Assembly: GCF_030538595.1 (NCBI RefSeq)
Contig: NZ_JAUNTS010000005.1
Location: forward strand, 124,001 to 188,000
Source of the DNA: Kocuria sp.
Lineage (GTDB): Bacteria; Actinomycetota; Actinomycetes; Actinomycetales; Micrococcaceae
Direction of reading: 5' to 3'
DNA: 64,000 bases
Shown here: one piece after another, positions 7,739 through 16,349 of the stretch
How positions within the stretch are numbered: position 1 is the first letter of the stretch
Layout: each line of letters opens with the position of its first letter
Translations under genes and position numbers: made by a program
Notes under the pieces: generated by a model
Database searches by the model: none
Seen by the model: only the letters and a program-made list of their open reading frames with translations
What the model was told of the DNA's origin: nothing

Positions 7739-9205
7739 ACGCCGGGCGCTCACGGGTATGTCCATGGGCACCCGGCGCCTGCGGTCGATGAACACAAAAG
7801 CCGTGGCCAACAGAAGGGCGGAGGCCAACACCGGTAGGAGGGCCACCGTCTGATAGCCACCGCGGCCTCCGGCAGCCGCCGCGGCCACCAGCCCCAGCGC
7901 CATGCCGAGTTGAATCAGAACGTGGGTGATTGCGCTGAGCCCCACGGTTAGTCTGCGCGGACTGATCAGCGGAACAATACCGAACACCGCCACCAGCGTG
8001 GGACCGGAGGCAGCACCGATCACCGCCAAGACCAGGAGCATGCTGAACGGACCGGAGGGCACGGACATCAGCATGGTGGCCAGCACTCCGGCGGCGGCGC
8101 AAATGACCCAGAGGTTCCAGGGCCGCCGGACATCAAAACCCGCGGTGATGACGGCCGAAATTGCAGAGAGCAACCCCAGCGCCGCAAACTGCGCGCCGAT
8201 GCTTTCCACCACGTCAATACTTGCCGCAAAGTAGACCAGCCCGATCTGCACAGAACCCCACAGCAGGCCCAGCCAACCGCCGCCCAGCATGGGGAGGAAA
8301 CGCACAAAGCGGCGCGCGCGACGTCGTCGTTTTTCGGCTGCGTTCAATCGTTTGCTGGTCGGTACCCACAGAGCCGTGCCCCAGGTGGGCAGCCCGGCTG
8401 TGGGGTGGAGCAGCAGAAATGCCGTGGCCACCACCAGGAGACCGGAGCCTGCCATGATGCCCACCAGCGACCCGGCAGTAATGGCGATCATCCCTGCCAC
8501 CAAAGCTCCGAGCACCATGGCCAGGGCGTCCATGACGGCTTCGTGACGCATGGTCAACGTGGTCAACGACAAATCCTTGTGGTGACGCAAGATGGATGGC
8601 CACCGCAATCGCGTGGCAATTCCCAGCTGGGGGGAGCACACGCCAACCAGTAAACACAGATACCAGGGCCACACCGCATAGGGGTCATAAGCGTGAGCCA
8701 CCAGGGATTGCACCAACCACAACACGGCTCCCACTTGGAGCAAGGTTTGCAGCAAGATGCACCATTGGTAATGCTTCCAGGGTGCATACAGTGCTGTGAG
8801 GCACGTGGATATCGCGTGGCCCAAATAGACCAGACCCGCGCAGACGGCGCCCCACCAGCCGGAGCCCGCGGCAACTGCCACGTAGACCAGCACGCTCAAC
8901 GGCATGATCACACTGGGCAGACGGACCAACAGAGTCAGGGCCAGATACCAGCGGCCCACCACCTGGCGTAAGCGTTGGGAGTCGCCAAAAAGGAGTTCGG
9001 AGAACACCAGATTGGTGTTCCAGGCAGAGCCGGAGCCTGTTGTGGTCAACCGCACCACATTGCGGCGGTCGTGCTCCCCTGACTGTGCTCCGGAGCCCGC
9101 ATCTGAACTCCCGTCCGGGGTGCCGTGCCCCGCGGTGGACTCAGCGGATGGGACGGCACCTGTTGCGGCAGCGGCACCTGCCGGCACAGAGGACTCGTGC
9201 GTCAC
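7724..9205 (-). CDS. MFS-like multi-pass membrane protein
   Basis: A 493-residue integral membrane protein with about 12 hydrophobic segments after a 60-residue polar, Ala/Gly/Ser-rich N-terminal tail. Two six-helix halves are separated by a basic loop (KRRRRARRFVRF), and the arrangement fits a major facilitator superfamily transporter. I see no diagnostic motif that gives the substrate. The start is probably GTG 9205 (reading VTHESSV); longer in-frame extension to 9496 would overlap a divergent gene and is rich in non-coding-looking residues. The Shine-Dalgarno site is weak (AAAGG). It is divergent from the degenerate ADP-ribosylglycohydrolase homologue, suggesting shared control. Confidence 0.75.
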   Translation of the reverse strand: MTHESSVPAGAAAATGAVPSAESTAGHGTPDGSSDAGSGAQSGEHDRRNVVRLTTTGSGSAWNTNLVFSELLFGDSQRLRQVVGRWYLALTLLVRLPSVIMPLSVLVYVAVAAGSGWWGAVCAGLVYLGHAISTCLTALYAPWKHYQWCILLQTLLQVGAVLWLVQSLVAHAYDPYAVWPWYLCLLVGVCSPQLGIATRLRWPSILRHHKDLSLTTLTMRHEAVMDALAMVLGALVAGMIAITAGSLVGIMAGSGLLVVATAFLLLHPTAGLPTWGTALWVPTSKRLNAAEKRRRRARRFVRFLPMLGGGWLGLLWGSVQIGLVYFAASIDVVESIGAQFAALGLLSAISAVITAGFDVRRPWNLWVICAAAGVLATMLMSVPSGPFSMLLVLAVIGAASGPTLVAVFGIVPLISPRRLTVGLSAITHVLIQLGMALGLVAAAAAGGRGGYQTVALLPVLASALLLATAFVFIDRRRRVPMDIPVSARRTPLV

Positions 9206-9278
9206 GATAGGCCGCCTTTCCACTGTCCGTATCGGCTCGTGCAATGCCCGGGTATTGACCTGCCCAGCGTACCGGGCC

Positions 9279-9325
9279 GTGGCTGCCTTAGGTGGTTGTG
9301 GCTGCCTTGGGTGGTTGTGGCTGCC
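9279..9325 (+). repeat. 19 bp tandem repeat, about 2.5 copies
   Basis: GTGGCTGCCTTAGGTGGTT (9279-9297) is repeated with one change at 9298-9316 and partially again from 9317. It lies in the divergent intergenic region between the MFS-like gene and the rightward gene at 9379. Confidence 0.8.
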
Positions 9326-9366
9326 CCAGCCGCTTCCGGCTGCCTGGCTGCCGCCACCCGGTGCTC

Positions 9367-9378
9367 CATACTGTCCGT
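9367..9378 (+). promoter_or_regulatory. possible -10 box, leaderless start
   Basis: CATACT (9367-9372) lies six bases before ATG 9379 and no Shine-Dalgarno sequence is present. The match to TANNNT is partial (NANNNT), so this is weak. Confidence 0.3.
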
Positions 9379-10671
9379 ATGCCCATGGACCACACCCGGA
9401 ACACCACCCCGGGTCATCACGCCGATCTCCCCGCCCCACACGGACCGTCACCGAGCTCCGATGAACGTGGCGGACTCCTGCAACCGGACAGCGCATTCGA
9501 TGCCGATGTCAACGGCCTTGATGACTGGATCTATTCAACGCTGAGCAGCATGGCACTCGGAGAGCAAGCTGCCCGAGCTCACCGGGAAACGCCTGAACGC
9601 AGCCAGTTGCCCTACACCACCCTGGCTCTTTACACCGCGGATGGCCTTCTGGAAGCTCTGGAGTGGGCCAATGCGGGACAGCCTGCCGATGAGAACGCCT
9701 GTTTGTGGTTGGCATATCTGCGCTGGTCACGCACCCAATCCAGTGATTTTCCGGCTGCCGCTCCCACGCCGCTTCCGCGGTGGCTGGACCGTAGCCACGC
9801 ACCCTCCGGCGCATCTCACCTGACCTCCCCGTTGGCTCCTGCGGTCCCGGAAACCGCCGGTACTCTTGCGGGTCTCAGCACAGGTGCCATGGGAGAGGTC
9901 CCACGACCAGTGCAGCCTGCCGCACAAGGCGCTGATGTTGTGGTGCGCAGCCTGCCTCTGGGGCTGCTCCCGATCGGGTGGAAACCCGTGACCACCATGG
10001 CCGTCAATGCCGCAGCCATCACGCACGGTCTCCCGCAGGCTCATGTTGCCGCTGTGGCAGCCGCCCTGATGGTGCAGGCCACCATCACCACAGCCCGCAG
10101 GGACACCATCACATCAGCTCGCAGGGATGCCAGCACTCCAGCTCACAAAAACTCCAGCGCCACAGTCCGCGGGAGCAACGACGTCGTTCACCTCCGCGCC
10201 GCACTTGAGGCCACTGTGGAAGCACTCGCCACCACCACGTTGCCCGTCCAAGAAACAGTGGAGGCTCTCCACGTCATTGTGACGGCTGCGGACACGCTCC
10301 CGTCTCCCCAGACCGCAATCAGGGCATCCACACCGCAGCTGGGAGAGGTCAGCGAAGCCACCCGAACCATTGCCCTGGGCATCTGGTGGGCCATGACGGA
10401 AGCCCACTGCACCAGCACGCCGATAGTGGGCGCTACAACAGCTGAGCAGACTGTAGCCGCTGCGCTCATCGGCGCACTGGGGCCCGCTCATGCTCAGGCC
10501 CCAGCCGCATCCCATGGGGAACATCCAGTAACGCGCCGTCAGGCCGAGCCGCGGGCAGAGGCGGAGGCACAGCCCACGGCAACCGGTCCTGTTCCCATGC
10601 AGCCCCTAGTGACGGAAATGACTGATCGGTGGGCCCGTGAATTGGGCATCACTGCTGAATCAACCGCCTGA
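9379..10671 (+). CDS. ADP-ribosylglycohydrolase-like protein lacking metal-binding motifs
   Basis: A 430-residue all-helical protein. The segments YTTLALYTADGLLEALEWAN (residues 79-98), CLWLAYLRWSRTQ (108-120) and RSLPLGLLPIG (190-200) line up with the ADP-ribosylglycohydrolase (ARH/DraG) fold. The catalytic parts are gone: where the family has GDALG this protein has MALGEQA; the paired aspartates before the TLxTAEGLL helix are replaced by QLPY; SKGCGG is replaced by AAQGAD; and the C-terminal DSDTT region reads ATTAEQT. Residues 235-260 and 400-425 are low-complexity. It is probably a pseudoenzyme, possibly a binding or structural protein. The frame is intact over 1.3 kb, so it is not simply decaying. 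ATG 9379 is the likely start; ATG 9385 is an alternative. Family placement is by eye. Confidence 0.7.
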   Translation: MPMDHTRNTTPGHHADLPAPHGPSPSSDERGGLLQPDSAFDADVNGLDDWIYSTLSSMALGEQAARAHRETPERSQLPYTTLALYTADGLLEALEWANAGQPADENACLWLAYLRWSRTQSSDFPAAAPTPLPRWLDRSHAPSGASHLTSPLAPAVPETAGTLAGLSTGAMGEVPRPVQPAAQGADVVVRSLPLGLLPIGWKPVTTMAVNAAAITHGLPQAHVAAVAAALMVQATITTARRDTITSARRDASTPAHKNSSATVRGSNDVVHLRAALEATVEALATTTLPVQETVEALHVIVTAADTLPSPQTAIRASTPQLGEVSEATRTIALGIWWAMTEAHCTSTPIVGATTAEQTVAAALIGALGPAHAQAPAASHGEHPVTRRQAEPRAEAEAQPTATGPVPMQPLVTEMTDRWARELGITAESTA

Positions 10672-10694
10672 GTAGGTCCGGCAGCTCCCGTGAT

Positions 10695-11564
10695 TCAGCG
10701 TTTGAGCAGGCGGCGCAAGCGGGTGTCGATCCATTCGTCGGCGCGGTTGACTGCCTGGTTCACCTGCGCGGTGTCCATGTCTTGAACCAGCGTGTACGCC
10801 ACGGATTGCATGGGCACAATGCGGGCGTGAAGACGTGCTCGGCGCATGATTTCGGGTGGCACCACAGCTTCCAGGGTCTCCCACCCGAAACACAGCGCCA
10901 GAGAGGCCACGTCTTGGGCCGGGTCTCCCATACAGGCGTGGTCCCAGTCGATCACGCCAGTCAACTGCCGGTCCTTCCACAGCATGTTGTGACTGGTCAG
11001 ATCCGAATGCACCAGTCTGGGGGTGACCACGTCAAGTTCGGCCAGATCATGGATGGCTTCACGGGCCAGTTCCCGGTTGCGCGGCAAGAGCAGCGGAACC
11101 ACTTCATCCAGAATCACGTGCCGACGCCGGTGTCCACCCCAATGCTGGCCCGGCCGGTCCAACAGTGACTCGAAAGGTGTGGTGTCCGTGGCCCACAGTT
11201 GCTCCAACAACTGCCCCAAGACCTGCGCCGGGACGCCCCCCGTCCGGTGCGTGCCCTCCACCCAGGTCAGTCCCACTGCGGTATGTCCTTTGACGGTCTT
11301 GGTTTCCGTCAGCGGCCGTGGAATCTCAAAGCTGTATTCGGGCAACCGGCGCAAGACTTCGCTACGGCGGGACAGGTTTTGCCGTGCCGTGGGGTTCTTG
11401 GCAATCCGTACGGAGATACGTTTGTCAATCTCCACCACCAGGTGAGAGGACCCGGTGGGGACCACTGACCACCGGGTGCAATCGCTGCGTTCCCCGAGCT
11501 CATCCAGGACCGCATCCACAACGTCTGCAAAAGGCATCATGCGCCGTAGCGCCTGGGCTACCAT
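10695..11564 (-). CDS. aminoglycoside/choline kinase-like phosphotransferase
   Basis: A 289-residue protein of the APH/choline kinase fold. The catalytic loop is HSDLTSHNMLW (canonical HxDxxxxN) and the metal-binding segment is VIDWDHACMGDPAQDVA, both intact, so it should be an active kinase. The N-lobe reads SSHLVVEIDKRISVRIAKN. The substrate is unknown: it could be macrolide-like, a sugar or an amino-sugar. ATG 11564 overlaps the rdgB stop by seven bases and has GAGGA six bases upstream, so translation is coupled to rdgB. It is the last gene of the leftward clpS-rdgB operon. Resistance activity should not be assumed. Confidence 0.82.
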   Translation of the reverse strand: MVAQALRRMMPFADVVDAVLDELGERSDCTRWSVVPTGSSHLVVEIDKRISVRIAKNPTARQNLSRRSEVLRRLPEYSFEIPRPLTETKTVKGHTAVGLTWVEGTHRTGGVPAQVLGQLLEQLWATDTTPFESLLDRPGQHWGGHRRRHVILDEVVPLLLPRNRELAREAIHDLAELDVVTPRLVHSDLTSHNMLWKDRQLTGVIDWDHACMGDPAQDVASLALCFGWETLEAVVPPEIMRRARLHARIVPMQSVAYTLVQDMDTAQVNQAVNRADEWIDTRLRRLLKR

Positions 11565-12253
11565 GGCGGGTCCTCGATTCGTGACCCGTGCTCCGCATTG
11601 ATCTGAGCCGGGTGACACCCCCGGTCCCCCACAATGGCGATCACATGCGGCAGCAAGGCCTTCATGGCTTGGCCCCGGTGGCTGATGGCGTTCTTCTCCT
11701 GGCTGCTCAATTGAGCACAGGAGACGTCCATCCCTTGCGGCTGCAGGATGGGATCGTAACCGAACCCGCCGTCCCCCGCAGGTGCTTGCAGCAGCGTTCC
11801 AGCCAGAACACCGTGCTCCACGTGCTCATGGCCGCTGGGCGTCACCAGCGCAGCAGCACAGACGAACGACGCCGTTCGGTGCGGTGCGGCGATGTCCCCC
11901 AACTGTGCCAACAACAGCTCCAGGTTGGCGCGGTCATCACCGTGCCGGCCGGACCACCGTGCGGAGAAAATGCCCGGAGCCCCACCCAGCACATCCACGC
12001 ACAACCCCGAGTCATCGGCCACTGCGGGCAGACCGGAGGCCGCCGCCGCGGCGCGAGCTTTGAGCAGTGCGTTTTGACGAAAACTCAAGCCGTCTTCCAC
12101 AGCTTCTGGCAGTCCCAACGTTCCGGCATCCACCACGGCCGTGTCCGCGTCAAGTTCCGGCAGGGCTGCAGCCACCATGGAACGCAGCTCGGCCAGCTTG
12201 CCCTTGTTGTGGGTGGCCAAGACCAGTAAGGCACCGGAGGCAGGGTCAGGCAT
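11558..12253 (-). CDS. rdgB: XTP/dITP diphosphatase (RdgB/HAM1)
   Basis: This cytoplasmic pyrophosphatase removes deaminated purine nucleotides (XTP, dITP, ITP) from the pool, preventing their incorporation into DNA and RNA. Motifs visible are [11 protein letters not shown] (residues 13-23), [21 protein letters not shown] and the C-terminal region with [10 protein letters not shown]. The 231-residue length is a little above the usual 200. ATG 12253 overlaps the rph stop codon by eight bases, matching the well-known rph-rdgB pairing. A long upstream extension in the same frame overlaps rph and is rejected. Confidence 0.95.
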   Translation of the reverse strand: MPDPASGALLVLATHNKGKLAELRSMVAAALPELDADTAVVDAGTLGLPEAVEDGLSFRQNALLKARAAAAASGLPAVADDSGLCVDVLGGAPGIFSARWSGRHGDDRANLELLLAQLGDIAAPHRTASFVCAAALVTPSGHEHVEHGVLAGTLLQAPAGDGGFGYDPILQPQGMDVSCAQLSSQEKNAISHRGQAMKALLPHVIAIVGDRGCHPAQINAEHGSRIEDPPW

Positions 12254-13031
12254 GGCCGTTTTCTCCCAAGGTTGCCTGCTGGATTTGAGCCAGTTCGGCG
12301 CAGCCTGCCACAGCCAAATCCAGGAGACCGTCCAACTCATCACGGTTGAACGGCACACCTTCCGCGGTGCCCTGCACCTCCACAAAGGAACCGCTGCCGG
12401 TGATCACCACGTTCATGTCTGTTTCAGCACGCACATCTTCTGGATACGGAAGATCCAGCATGGGAACGCCGTCGATGATGCCCACGGAAACCGCAGCCAC
12501 CGAATCGGTCAGTGGCCGCCCCTTGACCAACCCCTTTTTTCTGGCCCAGGCCATGGCCTCGGCCAAGGCCACGTACGCGCCGGTGATCGCCGCGGTGCGG
12601 GTGCCGCCATCAGCCTGCAGAACATCGCAGTCCAGCACCACGGTGTTCTCCCCCAGCGCGCGCAAATCAATCACTGCACGCAGGGAGCGGCCGATCAACC
12701 GCGAAATTTCGTGGGTCCGTCCACCAATCTTGCCCTTGACGGACTCCCGCTGGGAGCGAGTGGAGGTGGCTCGCGGGAGCATGGCGTATTCGGCGGTGAC
12801 CCATCCGCGGCCTTCACCGCGCATCCAGCGCGGCACGCCTTCCGTGACGGATGCAGTGCACAAAACGCGGGTACCACCAAACTCGATCAGTGCCGAGCCC
12901 TCCGCTTGCTGCGACCACCCGCGGGTGATGGTGATGGGGCGCAACTGGTCCACGCCACGCCCGTCCGCCCTCACAATGTCGGGGCGAACATCAGCCGAGG
13001 AGGAAGTGGCCTGTGAAGCGTCTGAGGTCAT
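12246..13031 (-). CDS. rph: ribonuclease PH
   Basis: A phosphate-dependent 3'-5' exoribonuclease that trims tRNA 3' ends. The protein has the RNase PH family blocks [59 protein letters not shown] and the C-terminal VEVQGTAEG. Length is 261 residues, slightly longer than the usual 240 because of a short polar N-terminal extension. ATG 13031 follows GGGGG. It sits 61 bases after the stop of the MBL gene and overlaps rdgB. Confidence 0.96.
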   Translation of the reverse strand: MTSDASQATSSSADVRPDIVRADGRGVDQLRPITITRGWSQQAEGSALIEFGGTRVLCTASVTEGVPRWMRGEGRGWVTAEYAMLPRATSTRSQRESVKGKIGGRTHEISRLIGRSLRAVIDLRALGENTVVLDCDVLQADGGTRTAAITGAYVALAEAMAWARKKGLVKGRPLTDSVAAVSVGIIDGVPMLDLPYPEDVRAETDMNVVITGSGSFVEVQGTAEGVPFNRDELDGLLDLAVAGCAELAQIQQATLGENGHA

Positions 13032-13092
13032 ACCCCCACAATAGACCGGCTGTGGAGTCAGTCCAACGCGGGCCCAGGCCCGTGGGCGCGGA

Positions 13093-13929
13093 CTAGGCAG
13101 TCGCAGCGGAGCTGACCGGGCGGCCTGCCATCCGCTGAGAATCCGCCACGATCCGGAACGTGGTGGCGGGCTGTGCCAGAGCAATCGGACCGTCATAAGC
13201 AGAGGCGGCTTCGATCACAGCTTTGGTGGGTGAGTTCCACACCGGGATATGGGTCAACATCAGCTCGTCAACCCCGGCTTCCTGTGCCGCTTGACCAGCT
13301 CGTAAGCCCGTCAGGTGGACATTGCGGTATTCATCGCGTCCTTCCTGATAGGCGGCTTCGCACAGGAACAGGTCGGCATTGCGGGCGGCTCGAACAAGCC
13401 CGGCACAGGAATCGGTGTCCCCGGAGTAGGTCAGCACGCTGGAACCCTGGGCGCCGTCGTACTCGACACGCAGCGCATAGGGGTCCTCCACGGGGTGATT
13501 GACCCGGTAGGGGGTCACCCGGAACGGGCCGATCTCCACCGCAGCCTCATCCTGCCATTCGTTGAACACGAACTCCGTGGACATCCCGGGGTCAGCATCC
13601 ATGGCCTGGGCTGCAGCCAAGTATTCATGGGTACCTTTGGGCGCCCACACCGGTATCCGGTCACCGGGCCAGCCGCGCGGGTCCCATTTGACGGCCACGT
13701 GCAGACCAGCCAGGTCCACACAGTGATCCGGATGCAGGTGACTGACGATCACGGCATCCAGCTCATGCAGGTCGATGTGGCGCTGCAAAGAACCCAGGGA
13801 GCCGTTGCCCATGTCCATCAGAACATGCCAGACCCGCCCGTTGCGGTCGGCACCTGTCAGCAGGTAACTGGAGGCCGGGGAATCCGGGCCGGCAAAAGAG
13901 CCCGTGCAGCCAATAACTGTGAGGTTCAT
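13093..13929 (-). CDS. MBL-fold metallo-hydrolase (RNase Z/phosphodiesterase-like)
   Basis: A 278-residue metallo-beta-lactamase-fold protein with the zinc motif SHLHPDHC and a second metal region YSGDTDSC, plus CEAAYQEG and LTHIPVW. The pattern resembles RNase Z and actinobacterial cyclic-nucleotide phosphodiesterases. The gene is typically found between murI and rph in actinobacteria, which places it with RNA processing, but its exact substrate is unknown. ATG 13929 overlaps the murI stop by four bases (ATGA). Confidence 0.87.
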   Translation of the reverse strand: MNLTVIGCTGSFAGPDSPASSYLLTGADRNGRVWHVLMDMGNGSLGSLQRHIDLHELDAVIVSHLHPDHCVDLAGLHVAVKWDPRGWPGDRIPVWAPKGTHEYLAAAQAMDADPGMSTEFVFNEWQDEAAVEIGPFRVTPYRVNHPVEDPYALRVEYDGAQGSSVLTYSGDTDSCAGLVRAARNADLFLCEAAYQEGRDEYRNVHLTGLRAGQAAQEAGVDELMLTHIPVWNSPTKAVIEAASAYDGPIALAQPATTFRIVADSQRMAGRPVSSAATA

Positions 13930-14894
13930 GATGATGTACTTTCGGTATGTTCTGGCGGCAGCGCATCATTGCGCGCAAAGGCCAGCATCTCCGGGGTGAT
14001 CATGGACAAAGAGCCCGTGGGGAACTGTTCTGCCACTGAACCCACGTGGCGCACGTGCGCCACCTCCGGGCCCAGGAAGCGCCGTGCCAGAACCTCAAAC
14101 GGTTCCGGTGCGCCGGTGGCCAGGAACTCATGCGGTTCCTGACGTGGTTGAGTGCGGGCAAGATCGTGGCCCACCAGAGCACGGAAAACGTCCTTGGCCG
14201 TTTCCTCAGCACTGGAGACCAAGCTCACGCCTTCACCCATGACGTAGGAAATGACACCCGTCAGCAGCGGATAATGCGTACACCCCAGAACCAGGGTGTC
14301 CACATCCTGTGCAATCAACGGAGCCAGGTACTCCTGGGCCGTGGCCAGAACCTCCGGCCCGGTGGTCACACCGGACTCCACAAATGGCACAAAACTCGGG
14401 CAGGCTTGCGAGAAGATCTGCAACTGCGGTGCCGCAGCAAAAGTGTCCTCGTAAGCACGCGATCCCACCGTGGCTTGGGTGGCGATCACGCCGACCTTCC
14501 CGTTACGGGTGGAAGCCACCGCCCGGCGCACGGCCGGTTGTATCACTTCCACCACGGGAATCCCGTAGGTGTGGGTATAGCGTTCGCGGGCATCGCGCAG
14601 CACGGCGGCAGAGGCCGTGTTGCAGGCGATCACCAGCAGCTTGACCCCGCTGTCCACCAGTTCGTCCATGATGCGTAGGGCATTGGCCCGCACCTGGGCG
14701 ATCGGCAAGGGACCGTAAGGCCCGTTGAGGGTGTCTCCCACGTAGATGATGCGCTCATTCGGCAGTTGGTCAATGATCGCCCGAGCCACGGTCAAGCCAC
14801 CGACCCCGGAATCGAACACGCCAATGGGTGCGTCCGCCACGGGACGCACCGCCGAGCGGTCCTCTTCGACCGAAATGCGCGATTCTGAGTGCAT
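13926..14894 (-). CDS. murI: glutamate racemase
   Basis: MurI converts L-glutamate to D-glutamate for the peptidoglycan stem peptide. It is a cofactor-independent racemase using two cysteines, here C91 in IACNTAS and C205 in LGCTHYP. The N terminus has the substrate motif [13 protein letters not shown], and [10 protein letters not shown] is also intact. The 322 residues are longer than typical (about 270) owing to a 20-residue N-terminal tail and a C-terminal extension of about 30 residues. The start at 14894 has no Shine-Dalgarno site, and a TAATCT box lies nine bases upstream. The downstream MBL gene overlaps by four bases. Confidence 0.95.
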   Translation of the reverse strand: MHSESRISVEEDRSAVRPVADAPIGVFDSGVGGLTVARAIIDQLPNERIIYVGDTLNGPYGPLPIAQVRANALRIMDELVDSGVKLLVIACNTASAAVLRDARERYTHTYGIPVVEVIQPAVRRAVASTRNGKVGVIATQATVGSRAYEDTFAAAPQLQIFSQACPSFVPFVESGVTTGPEVLATAQEYLAPLIAQDVDTLVLGCTHYPLLTGVISYVMGEGVSLVSSAEETAKDVFRALVGHDLARTQPRQEPHEFLATGAPEPFEVLARRFLGPEVAHVRHVGSVAEQFPTGSLSMITPEMLAFARNDALPPEHTESTSS

Positions 14895-14971
14895 AGAACC
14901 AACAGATTAGTGCGGTTTGCACTCAAGGCTGGAAATCAGAGACGCACCTCACTTCATGAATGAGGTGCAGG

Positions 14972-15571
14972 TCACGGCCGCAGGTGGTCTCCCGGTAGAT
15001 CCAGCAGCATGGCTTCCACCAATGAGTTCTGCAGCCAGGACACAAAGCCGTACACCACCGCCATGTAGGTCTGGGCATCCTCGATCTTGCCCACCGCGGT
15101 CTGCGAGGCCGCTGCCTCCACCCGGCGGGCATCCTCCTCCGACTCGATCTCCAGCCGAGTTGCCAGCACCAGCCGGACATCATTGAGGGCACGCGAAAAG
15201 TCCTGGACCGCGGTGCCTTCCAACTGGACGGGGTCATGTTCCACGGCCATGGCAGCGCGCCGCAAGGCCCCTACCTTTTCCTCCCGCAGAGAGCGTTCGG
15301 TGTAACGCCTGAACTCCTGCGAACGTTCGGCATTGGAACTGGCATCCGGTAACAGCCGGTGCAGCGCGGGATCGCGGGGGGCTTCCACATCCTCCGTGAA
15401 CCCCAGCATCTGCTCCAGGGGATCGACGGCGCCGTCGTCACCTGTTTGCCCTGCATCCTCTGGCTCCAACATGGTCACCACGTCCTCAAAGAGGCGGCGT
15501 AACAATCCGCGTTCCTGGGGGTCCAGGCGCGCGATCATTCCGTGCGGTGTGGAGCGAAATGCCTGTGCCAT
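14972..15571 (-). CDS. DUF2017 family protein
   Basis: A 199-residue soluble protein of the actinobacterial DUF2017 family, function unknown. It contains GMIARLDPQERGLLRRLFEDVV near the start and a helical C terminus (YMAVVYGFVSWLQNSLVEAML). The family is almost always located between clpS and murI, as here. ATG 15571 overlaps the clpS stop by one base (TGATG), so translation is coupled. The context suggests a link to Clp proteolysis, but nothing in the sequence demonstrates it. Confidence 0.85.
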   Translation of the reverse strand: MAQAFRSTPHGMIARLDPQERGLLRRLFEDVVTMLEPEDAGQTGDDGAVDPLEQMLGFTEDVEAPRDPALHRLLPDASSNAERSQEFRRYTERSLREEKVGALRRAAMAVEHDPVQLEGTAVQDFSRALNDVRLVLATRLEIESEEDARRVEAAASQTAVGKIEDAQTYMAVVYGFVSWLQNSLVEAMLLDLPGDHLRP

Positions 15572-16044
15572 CAGAAAGAACCTCCGGTTGGGTGGGAGTC
15601 TCCGGTGGGGTCCCCGCTGCCGCCGGTCCGCTCGTAGGTGGCCCACAGGCCGTATCCGTGCAGCGCAGCCACGTGCTGTTCCGCTTGTTCCAAGCTGCCA
15701 GAGGCCACCACCGCGCGACCATTGGTGTGCACCTCCAACATCAATCGGTGGGATTTGGCTTGGGGGAATCCAAAATGCGTGCGAAACACCCAGGTCACCC
15801 AGCTCATCAGATTCACAGGATCGTCCCAGACCACCACCTGCCACGGTGTGTCCGTGGCAGTGCGCTGGTCCACTGCACTGTCCGGACGCTGGTCCAGGGA
15901 CGGACCGGCCACGACCGTCGATGACAGGCCAGCGAGAATCGTTGGCAGGCCACCTGCCCGTGCCGGGGGCGTCGTCGAGTGGACCGGGGTGCGGTTGCCG
16001 TCATTGCGCCCGGCTGGGTGGGCAGTTACTGGGGTCAAAACCAT
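15571..16044 (-). CDS. clpS: ATP-dependent Clp protease adaptor ClpS
   Basis: ClpS binds the N-domain of ClpC/ClpA and delivers N-end-rule substrates. The core is VVVWDDPVNLMSWVTWVF followed by HTNGRAVVASG and QAEQHVAALHGYGLWAT, with the typical metal- and N-degron-binding region. The 157-residue protein has an unusually long Pro/Ala/Thr-rich N-terminal tail of about 65 residues before the core. ATG 16044 has GGAGGG five bases upstream. It is the first gene of the seven-gene leftward operon ending at 10695. Confidence 0.93.
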   Translation of the reverse strand: MVLTPVTAHPAGRNDGNRTPVHSTTPPARAGGLPTILAGLSSTVVAGPSLDQRPDSAVDQRTATDTPWQVVVWDDPVNLMSWVTWVFRTHFGFPQAKSHRLMLEVHTNGRAVVASGSLEQAEQHVAALHGYGLWATYERTGGSGDPTGDSHPTGGSF

Positions 16045-16110
16045 GATCCCTCCATGCTAAGCGCACACGGCATTCGGAGACATCCCACCTGGGTTCTGGG
16101 TGGACCGTCC

Positions 16111-16226
16111 GTGGCGGAGCACCCACCCCGTCGTCGTACTTCCACCTGCGGTACGCATTCGCCCTCATGCGGTACGCAAAAGTCCAAGAACCGCCTCGAT
16201 CAGTGGCTATTTGCGTACCAAATCAG
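16111..16226 (+). repeat. dispersed 116 bp repeat, copy 1
   Basis: This segment matches the reverse complement of 23524-23639 at about 105 of 116 positions without gaps (about 90%). It starts GTGGCGGAGC and contains a 10 bp inverted repeat, GGTACGCAAA (16171-16180) and TTTGCGTACC (16210-16219), 29 bases apart. A further GGTACGCA lies at 16150-16157. The structure suggests a small intergenic repeat element of unknown type. Confidence 0.9.
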
Positions 16227-16336
16227 GCCAGCCACCTCGGAGCCCATCATCCACGCCCCCAGAACCAGACCCCACAACCACACGTCGCACTTCCCACCAG
16301 AACCTCGGTCAGGCTGATGCGGCGGTTGTCAGCCGA

Positions 16337-16349
16337 TACAGTGACGATT
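16337..16349 (+). promoter_or_regulatory. -10 box, leaderless start of pncB
   Basis: TACAGT (16337-16342) is followed by seven bases and GTG 16350. No Shine-Dalgarno site is present. A second in-frame GTG at 16341 overlaps the box, making it a less likely start. Confidence 0.45.

Larger units (their letters stand above)
16045..16349. other. divergent intergenic region clpS/pncB
   Basis: About 305 bases with no gene. It holds one copy of the 116 bp dispersed repeat (16111-16226) and the pncB -10 box near 16337. Open frames running through the repeat have no ribosome binding site and are not conserved in codon pattern between the two repeat copies. Confidence 0.65.

Noticed and set aside
10695-11564. 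Phosphotransferase as an antibiotic-resistance gene
   Set aside because: The kinase motifs are intact, but it lies in a conserved housekeeping operon with rdgB, so resistance is not supported.
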